This document shows, piece by piece, positions 1-8,870 of a DNA stretch of 64,000 bases. The position numbers and the translations under genes were made by a program. Positions within the stretch are counted from its first letter, which is position 1, and each line of letters begins with the position of its first letter. The DNA is from Panacagrimonas sp. (GTDB lineage Bacteria > Pseudomonadota > Gammaproteobacteria > Nevskiales > Nevskiaceae), in contig NZ_JAJFBP010000018.1 in assembly GCF_020697055.1 (NCBI RefSeq), forward strand, positions 140,096 through 204,095, in the 5' to 3' direction. Under the pieces are notes generated by a model, which was given only the letters and a program-made list of their open reading frames with translations, made no database searches and had not been told where the DNA came from.

Positions 1-905
1 TCGTACATCCCCAGCATCACGCCGGGCTCCTCGACCGAACATTGGCTCAGGAAGTGCAGACCGAGCGTCGTCTTGCCAACTCCCGAGGGACCCACCAGAA
101 GCGTCGTCGAGCCCAGGGGCAGGCCGCCGCTGACCATGCGATCGAGCTCGGGCAGGCCGGTGGAGATCAGCTTACCGATGGAATGGTCATCACGACGCGC
201 CGGCGCAACCGCTTCGAGGCGCGGGAAGACTTCCATCCCGGAATTGCTGATGCGCATGCTGTGGCGTCCGCCGACCATGCCCACGCCGCGCATCTTGTGC
301 ACCGTCAGGCTGCGCTCCATGCGCAGGTCGAACAAGTCGCTGCGCAGCTCGAGGACGCCGTCGACCATCGTGTGCTCGGGCGCGACCGGTCGATTGGAAA
401 CGCCGGTGAGCAGGAACATCGTGCAGTTGCTCATCGACGCATGCATCTGCAGTTCGTGGATGAATTTCTTGAACTCGCGCGAGGAGGTGGCCGACTCCTC
501 GGCCGCGACCAGGCCGTCCAGCACCAGCACCGAGGCGCCGAAGCGCTGCACCTCGCGCCGCAGCAGGTCCTGCAGTCCCTTGAGGCCATCCTCTTCGAGC
601 ACGCGAAACGCGCTGATCAGGTAGAGGCGCTCGGGCACCACCGACGCGTCGAAGAATTCCAGCTGCGACATGTGCAGCTGCATCCGCGCGTGGCTCTCCG
701 CCAGCAACGTCACGTAGATCGCCTTGCCGCCCTGGGCCACATGGTGATGACAAAGCTGGTTGCCGAAGATCGTCTTGCCCGCACCCGGCGTGCCCTGCAC
801 GATGGTGATGCCGGCGCGCGGAAAGCCGCCTCCAAGCAGCCGATCAAGCCCGGGAATTCCGCTTGCCAGTCGTGGAATGCCGCGGTTGGGGGACTCAGAG
901 GGCAT
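1..905 (-). CDS. KaiC-like dual-domain RecA-superfamily ATPase (C-terminus beyond window)
   Basis: Reading down from ATG at 905 gives a protein of the KaiC/RadA-like ATPase group. The first Walker A is GTPGAGKT (residues 38-45), preceded by the typical SGIPGLDRLLGGGFPRAG entry. A second ATPase domain begins near residue 255 with STGLPELDRMVSGGLP and a second Walker A GPSGVGKT (272-279), after which the window ends. About 300 residues are present, so the second domain is incomplete. The start overlaps the end of the histidine kinase by 11 nt, so the two are translationally coupled. KaiC-like proteins outside cyanobacteria often act in signalling with histidine kinases; no kaiA or kaiB is seen here. 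A clock role is not implied. Confidence 0.88.
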   Translation of the reverse strand, partial: MPSESPNRGIPRLASGIPGLDRLLGGGFPRAGITIVQGTPGAGKTIFGNQLCHHHVAQGGKAIYVTLLAESHARMQLHMSQLEFFDASVVPERLYLISAFRVLEEDGLKGLQDLLRREVQRFGASVLVLDGLVAAEESATSSREFKKFIHELQMHASMSNCTMFLLTGVSNRPVAPEHTMVDGVLELRSDLFDLRMERSLTVHKMRGVGMVGGRHSMRISNSGMEVFPRLEAVAPARRDDHSIGKLISTGLPELDRMVSGGLPLGSTTLLVGPSGVGKTTLGLHFLSQCSVEEPGVMLGMY

Positions 906-1653
906 GGAGGTCTCGGCGGGGGCACATGGGTAGCCGAAGTATGAAGGTCGAACCTTCGCCCGGAGAACTACGTACCGTTACGTCACCTGCCATGGCCCGC
1001 GCCAATTCGCGCGAGATCCACAGTCCCACTCCGAACCCGCCGATCGCGGCCGCGCCGGATACGCGCTGAAAGCGCTCGAAAATGCGTTCGTGATCGCCGA
1101 TGGCGATGCCGCTTCCGCGATCGGAGACCTCGAGACGCGCCGCGTCCTCCTGGGCCCGCACCGACAGCGCGATCGGCTTGCCCGCGCCGTAGCGCAGCGC
1201 GTTGGACAGCAGGTTCTCGACGATCTGCTCGACCGCGCCCGGGTCCCAATCGCCGCTGACCTCCTCTTCGAGCGTGACCGCCAGCTCGCAATGGGCCTGC
1301 TGGGCCATCGCCGAAGTGGTCGCCAGCACCCGGCGCACCACGTCGGAAAGCATGATGCGGCGCGGGTCCAGCTTGAATTGCCCTGCCTGCAGCCGCGACA
1401 CGTCGAGCAGCGTCGTGGCCCGGCGGATGAAGACGCGGATGTTCCGCTGCAGGCGTTCAAGGCTCGCGATCTCGCCCGGATCGGTCTGCGGTCGGCGGCG
1501 CGCCTGCGCCAGCAGCACGTCGACGTCCAGCGAGATCGGTGTCAGCGGATTGCGCAGCTCGTGCGCGGCAATGGAGATGAAGTCGTCCCGCAGACGCAGC
1601 TCCTGCGTCAGGCGCGCAACCTCGCCAGCGTCCGCGTCTTCCGATTGGCCCAC
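895..1653 (-). CDS. Soluble sensor histidine kinase
   Basis: A HisKA-HATPase_c protein without transmembrane segments or an obvious sensor domain. The H box is AAHELRNPLTP (His31 with the start chosen here), the N box is NLLSNALRYG, and the G boxes are DRGSGI and GFGVGLWIS. I chose GTG at 1653 because AGGGGAG lies 7 nt upstream (1661-1667); this gives 252 residues. An in-frame ATG at 1752 would add 33 basic residues without a family match. The kinase overlaps the KaiC-like gene by 11 nt, suggesting one operon and perhaps a kinase-ATPase signalling pair. No response regulator is visible; it may lie beyond the left edge. Substrate and signal are unknown. Confidence 0.85.
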   Translation of the reverse strand: MGQSEDADAGEVARLTQELRLRDDFISIAAHELRNPLTPISLDVDVLLAQARRRPQTDPGEIASLERLQRNIRVFIRRATTLLDVSRLQAGQFKLDPRRIMLSDVVRRVLATTSAMAQQAHCELAVTLEEEVSGDWDPGAVEQIVENLLSNALRYGAGKPIALSVRAQEDAARLEVSDRGSGIAIGDHERIFERFQRVSGAAAIGGFGVGLWISRELARAMAGDVTVRSSPGEGSTFILRLPMCPRRDLHAL

Positions 1654-2025
1654 CCCAACACTCCCCTGGCGCAAGGCCGCGATGATCGCGGCAGGTGACA
1701 CGGACCTGCAACGCGGTTGCGTCCTCGATGCGGCCGGGCGGCCACTCAGCAAATCGCGTTCCCACGACGAACGGACGATGGGGACTGACGAGGCGTCTGC
1801 CCGAAATGGTCAGTTCCCGACGACGGACCGACGTCGCTTGTCTGCGATGTCCCGAGAGAAAACAACGAAATCGCGTGCGGACGGCACATTGGCGGGAGAT
1901 CCGTATCGGCACGGTCCTGGCACGCGAACGTCGACGGCGTGATCGCGGCCCGTCCGCGTCGGCGCCTTCGTACGGCCGAGCTCGGCCGCACATCGCATCG
2001 CACTTATCGACTCGGAGAAATCAGT
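1654..2025. other. Intergenic region between divergent genes
   Basis: A gap of 372 bp separates the histidine kinase and the secreted protein. It holds the kinase Shine-Dalgarno (1661-1667) and, at the right end, GGAGAAA (2014-2020) for the rightward gene. Open frames crossing it have no recognisable family and look like GC-rich chance frames. Divergent promoters must lie here but I cannot point to convincing -35/-10 pairs. Confidence 0.5.
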
Positions 2026-3399
2026 ATGCGTATTGCCCGTTTCACGGCCGCGCTTGCGCCGTGGATGACGCTGGCCGGTCTGGCCCTCACCGTCTCACCG
2101 CTTGCCGGAGCCGCCGAAAAATGTGGCGGGGCAGCGATCGCCAACGGCCCCTTCACCTACGCACCTTCCGACGCCGGCTCGGCCACCTTCATCGGCGCGG
2201 CGGGTGCCGCGCAGAGCACCGGGTTTTCGATCACGGCACCTTCGGCGTCAGCCCCCAACGGGCTGCCCGTCGTGTTTCCCGGCCAGGGCCAGAACACCTG
2301 CCTCGGCCAGGCCGATGCGTCGGTCGGCGTCTTCGACGTCACGCAGATCGCGGACGCCGACGGCGACCTGCTGGAAACCCCGGTCGAGCTCGAATCCGGT
2401 TCGAGCCTATACGGGAAGATCGCGGCCGCGTTCGATTTCAATCCCTGGTCGAACACCTTCACGCCGGGTTCGAGCGTCAACGTCGGCGTGACCGTCTCCA
2501 ACCCCGTTGTCGGCGACGCCGAGTTCGGCCACTACGAAGTGAAGATGGCGGCCCAGGCTCCTGGCGCCGGCATCGGCGTGGGTCCCGGCTCGCGTTACAC
2601 GCTGGTGCTCAAGGCCGCGACGCTGACCGACACGACGCCGCCGACGGTCACCATTTCGGAACCCGCCGCGGACGCCACGCTGGGCGTGATCCCGATCGCG
2701 CTGTCGGCGGTCGATCCGGCACCGGGTAGCGGCCTGGCGTCGGTCGCCGCACGCGTCAGCAGCGCGGGCGGTGCGGTTTCGAACCTGGTCCTGCCGCTGA
2801 GCCTGGACTCGTCGCTGCCGGCTGGGGCCGGCCTCACGGTGGGCGCCACCGGCAGCTTCACGCCGCATGGCGGTACCGGGCTTGCCGGCACCACGGATGC
2901 GTTCGCGTTCAACGCCGGATCGCTCAGCGGCATCGGCCGCTACACGCTGACCGCCGACGCCACCGACGTGGCCGGAAATACCGGCACGGCGAGCCGCAGC
3001 TTCAAGGTCGGCTACGCCGTGTCGTTCGACAAGCAATCGACCCAGAACGGCTGTGACACGAAGACGGGCAACCCCGGCAAGGCCTGTCACGGCATGTTCC
3101 ACTTCACCGTGCATCGCTCGTCCAGCACCTCGGACGGCGCGTTCATGGTCGACCAGACCGTGGTCGTGAAACTGGTCCGCGTCTCCGACCAGGCGGTCGT
3201 GGCTTCGCACGGCTTCAGCGTCGCAGGATCGCCCAACACGTTCGTCAAGATCGCGACCGCCGACCAGCTGTACCAGACGCACTTCGTGCGCGGCGACCTG
3301 GGCGTAACCGTCCCGGCGACCTACGTGGCCGAGGTGTACTTCCGCGATGTCGACGGCGTCGAGATGCTGCAGGCCAAGAGCGTCGAGCTGAAGTTCTGA
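2026..3399 (+). CDS. Secreted Ig-like domain protein of unknown function
   Basis: A 457-residue exported protein. The ATG at 2026 follows GGAGAAA with a 5-nt spacer and opens a standard Sec signal peptide (MRIARFTAALAPWM, hydrophobic core, cleavage near PLAGAA-EKC). The longer upstream frame is less likely. The mature protein is rich in Thr, Ser, Gly and Val. Its middle part (starting near DTTPPTVTISEPAADATL) resembles bacterial Ig-like/Big repeats that discuss absent-loop sandwich folds in cell-surface proteins. Few cysteines are present (AEKC, NTCLG, NGCDTK, KACHG), possibly disulphide-bonded. No sorting signal, lipobox or enzyme motif is seen. It is monocistronic, closed by a terminator shared with the convergent exporter gene. 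Confidence 0.72.
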   Translation: MRIARFTAALAPWMTLAGLALTVSPLAGAAEKCGGAAIANGPFTYAPSDAGSATFIGAAGAAQSTGFSITAPSASAPNGLPVVFPGQGQNTCLGQADASVGVFDVTQIADADGDLLETPVELESGSSLYGKIAAAFDFNPWSNTFTPGSSVNVGVTVSNPVVGDAEFGHYEVKMAAQAPGAGIGVGPGSRYTLVLKAATLTDTTPPTVTISEPAADATLGVIPIALSAVDPAPGSGLASVAARVSSAGGAVSNLVLPLSLDSSLPAGAGLTVGATGSFTPHGGTGLAGTTDAFAFNAGSLSGIGRYTLTADATDVAGNTGTASRSFKVGYAVSFDKQSTQNGCDTKTGNPGKACHGMFHFTVHRSSSTSDGAFMVDQTVVVKLVRVSDQAVVASHGFSVAGSPNTFVKIATADQLYQTHFVRGDLGVTVPATYVAEVYFRDVDGVEMLQAKSVELKF

Positions 3400-3424
3400 T
3401 CGCGCGTTGTCGCCGGACAAAAAA

Positions 3425-3455
3425 GCGGAGGCCCGAAGGCCTCCGCTCTTTCTTT
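3425..3455. terminator. Bidirectional intrinsic terminator
   Basis: A perfect 9-bp stem GCGGAGGCC / GGCCTCCGC (3425-3433, 3438-3446) with a CGAA tetraloop. TCTTTCTTT follows on the + strand and AAAAAA precedes it at 3420-3424, giving a U-tract on the - strand too. It sits between the convergent secreted-protein and exporter genes and can serve both. Confidence 0.88.
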
Positions 3456-3466
3456 GGGTCCGCGCG

Positions 3467-6202
3467 TTATTGCAGCATCGCCGTCGCGCGCGCCAGACGC
3501 TCGGCCTGCACGCGGTTGAGATTGCGGAACACCGTCGCCGCGATCCACGGGAAGCGCCGGCGCAGGCGCTCGAGGTCGTTGGAGTCGAAGCGCAGCAGAC
3601 GCACCGGTGTGACGCTGCTGACGTTGGCCGTGCGCCGCTGGCCGAAATAGCCCGCCTCGCCCATCACCGCGCCTCGGCTCAACGTCGCCAGAACCTTGCG
3701 ATCGTCGCCGCGCTCGATCCAGACCTCGAGGTTGCCGTCGACGATCACGTACATGTCGCGCGAGAAATCGCCCTGGCGGATCACGGTCTCGCCCGGCTTG
3801 AATTTCTCCATCTTGGACATCAGGGCGAACACCCGCGCCTGGCGCAACGACAGGCCCGACAGCAGCGGGATCGTGTGCTGCGGCGACTGGCCCAGGTCCA
3901 GGCGCAGCAGGTCCCACAGCGTGACGATGCGCAGCCGCGAACCCAGCGCCGGCGTGAGCATCAGTTCGGAGATCCAGGCCAGGAACAGCGTGAACGATGC
4001 CAGCAGGCCGAACTGCACCTGGTTGCGCAGCTCGCTGGTGGTCAGCGCCAGCAGGCCCAGGCACAGCGCCACGGTGGTCAGCGTGGTCGGACGCAAGGTC
4101 TCGCGCAGCGCGGCCTGCACCGCCTTGCTCTCGCTGCCGGTGGCGCGCGCCTCGCGGTTGAAACGCGTCAGGAAGTGCACCGTGTCGTCCACCGCCACAC
4201 CCAGCACGATGCTGGCGATCAGGCTGTTGGTGGGATTCAGCGGGATATCGAGCAGGCGCAGCGTGCCGAAGTACACCGACACCGGGACCAGGTTGGGCAG
4301 CAGCGCCCACAATCCCGCGCGGGCCGACGTGAACAGCAGCGCCAGCAGCGCCCAGATCGCGACGCAGGCGATGGCCAGCGAGATCCACTGGCCCTGTCCG
4401 ATCGCGTTGACCGTGCGCGTGGCCAGCACCGGCGTTCCGGTGATCGCGCCGTTGAGCGGCGGCTGCAACTGCGACAGTCGCTTCTCCACCCGCTCGATGA
4501 AGTGCGTGATCTCGATCGAATCCCCGACCTTGATGCGGACCGTGATCAGCGCCGAGCGGAAGCGCGCGTCGATGACGCGGCGGATATCGTCGCCGCCGGC
4601 GAACACCAGCAACTGCTTGATCGCGCCGGCATCGTCGGGAACCGCGAAATAGGCCGGATCGCCCGAATTCAGGCTCTGGTTGAGCAGCTTCAGGTGGTCG
4701 ACGTAGGAGATCGTCTGCCCGACCTCGGGCTGATCGCGCAGCCAGGACTGCAGTTCGTCGATGCCGCGCACCAGCTCCGGATCGGTCAGCGCATCGTTGA
4801 CGTGCGTCTCGATCACGACCGAGACGATGTTGGCGCCGTTGAAAATCTCGTTGATCGCCTCGTACTGCTCGCGGACCGGATTGCCCTCGCGGAACGACTT
4901 GATGTAGTCGGTGCCGACCGGAATGCCCGAGGCCAGCCACAGGTTCAGCGGCACCAGGATCAGCGCGATCCAGATGATCGGCTGGCGCCAGCGGATGTCG
5001 AACAGCGCGATCCGATCGGCGATGCGCTCGATCGCGTGCGCCGCCCGGCCGACGCGCACGTGCCGGCCGCAGCGCATCACGTCGAGCAGCGCCGGCAGGA
5101 ACAGCAGGATCAGCACGAACAGGTATGCGACGCCGATGCTCGACAGCACCGCGAACTCGCGGATCGCGGGAAGCGCGTTGGGCATCAACGCAAGGAAGCC
5201 GGCGATCGTGGTGGCGCCGGCCAGCACCAGGCCGACACCGACGCGTCCCATCACGTGAAGCGCCCGCGCGCGACGCTCCTCGGCGTTGGCCGCGCCCTGC
5301 TCGAAGTAGTCCGACAGCAGGTGGATCGCATAGGCCAGGCCCAGCGTGATCACCAGCGGCGGCGTGATGATGCTGACCAGGTTGAGCGAGTAGCCCAGGT
5401 TCACGGCCGTGGCCGCGGTCCACAGCAGCGCCACCGTCACGGTGACGATGGCGGCGAACATCGCGCGCACGCTGCGAAACGCCAGCAGCAGCATCAGCAC
5501 CGCCACGCCGTAGATCATCGGCACGCTGAAGCGCAGCGTGTCGAGCATCGCGCCGGTGCTGGCCGCCTTCACCACCGGACTGCCGGCCAGCCACACCTCG
5601 TCGCTGCCGGTGATGCGCTCGGCGGTCTCGCGGAATTTCTTCGTGTAGTTCTCGCGCCGGAACAGCGACTCGCCTTCGGCGTCGAGCCCGATCGCCAGCG
5701 CGGTGTGGACGCCGTCGTCGGCCACCAGCACGCCGCGATAGATCGGATTGGCCGCGATCTGTTCCGGGAAGCGCTTGACCGCGTCCGGGTCGCGCGCGGC
5801 CTGCTGCGTGAACGTGCTCACCTCCAGGTCCTCGCCCTGGGCCAGCACGTTGGGCGCGGTGCCCAGCGAAAACACGGTCTTGACGCCCGGGACCTGGCGC
5901 AGCTCGCGCGTCAGGCTATCGATGCGCGCCATGTTCTCCGGCGTGAACATCGGGTCCAGGCGCACCGACATCAGCACCGCGTCGGCGTCGCCGAAGGTCT
6001 CGCGCACGCGCTCGTAGACCTGGCGATCGGCGTCGTCCTGCGGCAGCAGCGTTTCGGTGGACGGATCGAGCTTGAGCCGCGGCACCAGTCCCGGCAGCTC
6101 GAACACGCTCAGGAACGAATAGATCGAAACGCCCAGCACCAGCAGCAGCATGATCGCCGGCCGCCGGGCGGCCAGTTCGATCAGCTTCTGGAAGGCGTTC
6201 AC
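3467..6202 (-). CDS. MMPL/RND-family exporter fused to a C-terminal cyclic-nucleotide-binding domain
   Basis: A 911-residue inner-membrane protein. One TM near residues 15-35 is followed by a large periplasmic loop, then a five-TM bundle (about 230-385), a seventh TM, a second periplasmic loop and a second five-TM bundle. That is the RND/MMPL duplicated 12-TM plan; VAVDDTVHFL in the second bundle holds paired acidic residues where RND proteins relay protons. Residues about 786-911 form a CRP-like cNMP-binding domain: FKPGETVIRQGD, a beta-roll, and the phosphate-binding cassette GEAGYFGQRRTA. The start is GTG at 6202; no ATG fits. It lies 43 bp after the LolA-like gene. MMPL-LolA pairs are thought to move lipids or lipid-like molecules; ligand and cargo are unknown here. 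Confidence 0.88.
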   Translation of the reverse strand: MNAFQKLIELAARRPAIMLLLVLGVSIYSFLSVFELPGLVPRLKLDPSTETLLPQDDADRQVYERVRETFGDADAVLMSVRLDPMFTPENMARIDSLTRELRQVPGVKTVFSLGTAPNVLAQGEDLEVSTFTQQAARDPDAVKRFPEQIAANPIYRGVLVADDGVHTALAIGLDAEGESLFRRENYTKKFRETAERITGSDEVWLAGSPVVKAASTGAMLDTLRFSVPMIYGVAVLMLLLAFRSVRAMFAAIVTVTVALLWTAATAVNLGYSLNLVSIITPPLVITLGLAYAIHLLSDYFEQGAANAEERRARALHVMGRVGVGLVLAGATTIAGFLALMPNALPAIREFAVLSSIGVAYLFVLILLFLPALLDVMRCGRHVRVGRAAHAIERIADRIALFDIRWRQPIIWIALILVPLNLWLASGIPVGTDYIKSFREGNPVREQYEAINEIFNGANIVSVVIETHVNDALTDPELVRGIDELQSWLRDQPEVGQTISYVDHLKLLNQSLNSGDPAYFAVPDDAGAIKQLLVFAGGDDIRRVIDARFRSALITVRIKVGDSIEITHFIERVEKRLSQLQPPLNGAITGTPVLATRTVNAIGQGQWISLAIACVAIWALLALLFTSARAGLWALLPNLVPVSVYFGTLRLLDIPLNPTNSLIASIVLGVAVDDTVHFLTRFNREARATGSESKAVQAALRETLRPTTLTTVALCLGLLALTTSELRNQVQFGLLASFTLFLAWISELMLTPALGSRLRIVTLWDLLRLDLGQSPQHTIPLLSGLSLRQARVFALMSKMEKFKPGETVIRQGDFSRDMYVIVDGNLEVWIERGDDRKVLATLSRGAVMGEAGYFGQRRTANVSSVTPVRLLRFDSNDLERLRRRFPWIAATVFRNLNRVQAERLARATAMLQ

Positions 6203-6245
6203 GCGCTCGAGGGCCCCGTGGTGTGATCGGGTGGTCTGGTCGGGA

Positions 6246-7028
6246 TCAGTTGCCCAGGTAGAAAGCCCTGGGATTGAACAGGCGGTCGGCCAGGTCCTTG
6301 TCGCTGAGCAGGTCGGTGACCCTCATCAGCGTCGAGGTCTTCTCCTGCAGGTCCTCGATGCGACCCTGGGTGATGTACCAGTGCGGTCCCGACTTCGCGA
6401 GATATTTGGCCGAGCTGGCGAAGCGCTTGCGCACGGCGCCGGCCTGCTGAAAGTCGGCCTTCATCAACATGCAGCTCTTCTGGTCGATCCACGCGATGAC
6501 CTTGTCGAAGCGCGCACCGCCGGACGGATCCGGGGCCATCGACAACACCCAGGCCGGGCGGCCTTCGAGATTCTCGGTGCGCTCGAGCGTGAGCTTGTTG
6601 CCGGACAGCGCGTACGTGATCTGCTTGACGTCCGAGTACGACAGGTCGGTGCCGAACAGCGAACTGTCCTTCATGCCGCCCGTGACGCGGCGCACTTTCT
6701 GCAGCGCCGGGAGGTAGACGTACATCTCCTCGTCCTTGCCTTCGGCGTCCGACTCCTTGACCAGGTAGGCGGCGTCGCGCATGTCCGAAGGCTGGGTGAT
6801 GCGCATCATCGCGTTGAGCTTGCCCTTGTCGAGCCGCGCGCTCAGGCGTCCGGCCAGCGTCCGGGTGCCGCCGGCCTTGTCGGTGGCGGTGAGTTCGAAC
6901 TCGCGCACCTGCAACGATTCGGGAATGTTGGCCTTCATGCAGGCGTTGATCGATTCGACGGTATCGGCGGCCGACGCCGTCCACGAGGCCATTAGCCCGA
7001 TCAGACACAGCGTGATGAGTGCCCGCAT
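6246..7028 (-). CDS. LolA-like outer-membrane lipoprotein-sorting family periplasmic protein
   Basis: A 260-residue exported protein. The ATG at 7028 opens a clear signal peptide (MRALITLCLIGLMASW, cleavage near ASA-ADTV) preceded by GAGGG; a longer start at 7109 would bury the signal peptide. The mature part matches the LolA-like family usually encoded beside MMPL/RND exporters, with features such as GTDLSYSDV and an elongated beta-sheet pattern suited to a hydrophobic ligand. It is the first gene of a two-gene unit with the exporter and probably carries or receives that exporter's lipid-like cargo in the periplasm (inference from family pairing). It is not the housekeeping LolA. Confidence 0.82.
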   Translation of the reverse strand: MRALITLCLIGLMASWTASAADTVESINACMKANIPESLQVREFELTATDKAGGTRTLAGRLSARLDKGKLNAMMRITQPSDMRDAAYLVKESDAEGKDEEMYVYLPALQKVRRVTGGMKDSSLFGTDLSYSDVKQITYALSGNKLTLERTENLEGRPAWVLSMAPDPSGGARFDKVIAWIDQKSCMLMKADFQQAGAVRKRFASSAKYLAKSGPHWYITQGRIEDLQEKTSTLMRVTDLLSDKDLADRLFNPRAFYLGN

Positions 7029-7186
7029 TCGAAAGATCCCTCGGCGCAACCTCGTCCCCGGCGGCAAGCTTACCGGGTGGCGATTGCGTTGCACGGCAGC
7101 GGCGCGCACTGGATCACGGCGCGCGCGCCAATGACGCGCGGGGTCGAGTGGAAAGGACCGGAGCCTGCGCTTACAGTCGCGCGAGC

Positions 7187-8020
7187 ATGGCCCCCCGAAC
7201 GCCTCCCACCCGCCGCACCCGCAAGGCGGCTGCCCCCGCCTCGCGCCGAACGCCGGCGACCTCGACCGACGCTGTCCCCGCGGAACAGGAATACACGATC
7301 GACGAGCTGGCGCGCGAAGCCAGCACGACGGTTCGCAACGTGCGCGCCTACCAGGACCGCGGCCTGCTGCCGCCGCCGCTGCGGCGCGGCCGTACGGGCT
7401 GGTATTCGAGCTCGCACCTGGCGCGTCTGCGCCTGATCGGCAGCCTGCTGTCGCGTGGCTACACGCTGGGCAACATCGCCGAGCTGCTCGATGCGCTCGA
7501 ACGCGGACACGACCTGCGCCAGATCGTCGGATTGGAACGGGCGATTTCCAGTCCCTGGTCGGACGAGCAGGCGCGCCATTTCACGCTGCCCGAGCTGCTG
7601 CGCATGTTCGGGGTGGTGTTCAACCCGCGTACGCTGGCCAAGGTGATCGAACTGGGCCTGCTCGAACCCGACGGCCTGCGCTACCGGGCGCCCAGCCCGA
7701 AAGTGCTGATCGCCGGCGCCGAACTGGCCAAGGCCGGCATGCCGCTCGAAGACCTGCTCAAGATCATCGAAGGCCTGCGCGCCAACGTGCAGCGCGTCGC
7801 CGACGAGATGGTGCAGCTCGTGGCGCGGCTGCTCGACCACTACGGCGAAGGCCAGCTGCCACCGCCGGACGACGTGCCGCAGCTGGTCGACATGATCTGG
7901 CGGCTGCGTCCGCTGGCGATGATGGCGGTGGAAGCCGAGGTGTCGCGCGCGCTCGAGAAGTCTGCCAACAAGTTCCTCGGCGAGCGCGTGGCGCAGATCC
8001 TGGAACAGATGCGCCAGTAG
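7187..8020 (+). CDS. MerR-family transcriptional regulator
   Basis: 277 residues. A basic, Ala/Pro/Thr-rich N-terminal tail of about 35 residues precedes a MerR winged helix-turn-helix: YTIDELAREASTTVRNVRAY, QDRGLLPPP and GRTGWYSSSHLARL. The long C-terminal part (about 110-277) is helical, with no Cys or His cluster for metal sensing, so it probably senses an organic ligand or serves dimerisation. I took ATG at 7187; an in-frame ATG at 7019 would extend into the divergent promoter region. It diverges from the LolA-like/exporter pair 158 bp away and is a candidate regulator of it (inference). It converges with the GST gene 5 bp away. Confidence 0.85.
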   Translation: MAPRTPPTRRTRKAAAPASRRTPATSTDAVPAEQEYTIDELAREASTTVRNVRAYQDRGLLPPPLRRGRTGWYSSSHLARLRLIGSLLSRGYTLGNIAELLDALERGHDLRQIVGLERAISSPWSDEQARHFTLPELLRMFGVVFNPRTLAKVIELGLLEPDGLRYRAPSPKVLIAGAELAKAGMPLEDLLKIIEGLRANVQRVADEMVQLVARLLDHYGEGQLPPPDDVPQLVDMIWRLRPLAMMAVEAEVSRALEKSANKFLGERVAQILEQMRQ

Positions 8021-8025
8021 GTCGT

Positions 8026-8805
8026 TCAGCCGCGGCCCGGCACGCCGAGCCCCGGCCAGATCACGCGGTCGGCCTCGATCTCGCCCACGAACCAGTCGTG
8101 GTAGCCGCGCGCCAGGATCCATTCGATGCGGTCGCCGCGCCAGAAGATGCGGCGCCGTTCGATGTCGCGGTCACCGCGGGTGCCCTTCAGATAGGCGCGC
8201 GTGCGGGCCAGATCCGCGGCGCAGATCGGCAGCGCGCGCATGCGCTCGAGCCAGGCCGTCAGCCGCGGAAAACGCGCGGCATCGATCGGCGCCTTCAGCG
8301 GCCCGACCGACACCAGGTGCGGGAACAACGCGAGGTCGGCCACCGAGAGTTCGCCGCAGACGAATCCGAAATCGCCGATCTGCGCTTCGAGCGCCGCGTA
8401 GATCTGCTCGAGGTCGCGTCGCGCCGCATCGAGCAGGCCCTCGGGCATGACATCGGGCCGCTCCGCCCAGGTCCAGTACGAGATGTCGATGCAGATCGGA
8501 TCGATCGTGGAATCGGCGCAGCGCTCCCAGGCGCGCGCCTTGACGTAGGCGACGTCCGACGCCGGATACACCGGCTGCTGCGGGAACACGCGCTCGAGGT
8601 AGGCGACGATGTCGGCGGAGTTCACGACGAGCACGCCGTCGTGCAGCAGCGCCGGCACCTCCACGCGACCGTTCACGCGTTGCAGTTCGTCGTGCGTCGA
8701 CCTGCGCAGGCCGTCGACCACCTCGTGCGCCAGCCCCTTGTGTTCGAGCACCATCCGCACCTTGCGGGCAAACGGACTGAAGGCGTTGTCGTAGAGACGG
8801 ATCAT
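8026..8805 (-). CDS. Glutathione S-transferase family protein
   Basis: 259 residues with a thioredoxin-like N-domain starting MIRLYDNAFSPFARKVRMVL, in which Ser10 of SPFARK is the usual activating position. A cis-proline motif (VEVPALLHDG) and the glutathione-binding pair NSADIVAYLE follow. The helical C-domain contains the N-capping box region SVADLALFPHL. An extra tail of about 40 residues (RIFWRGDRIEWILARGYHDW) is longer than in minimal GSTs. GGGAG precedes the ATG at 8805. It probably conjugates or reduces small electrophiles in the cytosol; substrate unknown. It stands alone on its strand, convergent with the MerR gene. Confidence 0.87.
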   Translation of the reverse strand: MIRLYDNAFSPFARKVRMVLEHKGLAHEVVDGLRRSTHDELQRVNGRVEVPALLHDGVLVVNSADIVAYLERVFPQQPVYPASDVAYVKARAWERCADSTIDPICIDISYWTWAERPDVMPEGLLDAARRDLEQIYAALEAQIGDFGFVCGELSVADLALFPHLVSVGPLKAPIDAARFPRLTAWLERMRALPICAADLARTRAYLKGTRGDRDIERRRIFWRGDRIEWILARGYHDWFVGEIEADRVIWPGLGVPGRG

Positions 8806-8870
8806 GGCGGGCTCCCGGTGCGTCGCGGCGCTCGATCGTAGTCGCTGCGACCCCGACGCGGATCGCCCGA

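Noticed and set aside
1695..2729. A 344-codon frame starting in the kinase gene and running into the secreted-protein gene
   Set aside because: No Shine-Dalgarno or domain; it is out of frame with the signal-peptide gene that starts at 2026.
3407..6226. A 939-codon open frame on the + strand opposite the MMPL/RND exporter
   Set aside because: It is extremely rich in Arg, Gln, His and Asp with no domain, and it mirrors a clear transporter on the other strand. It is a GC-driven antisense frame.
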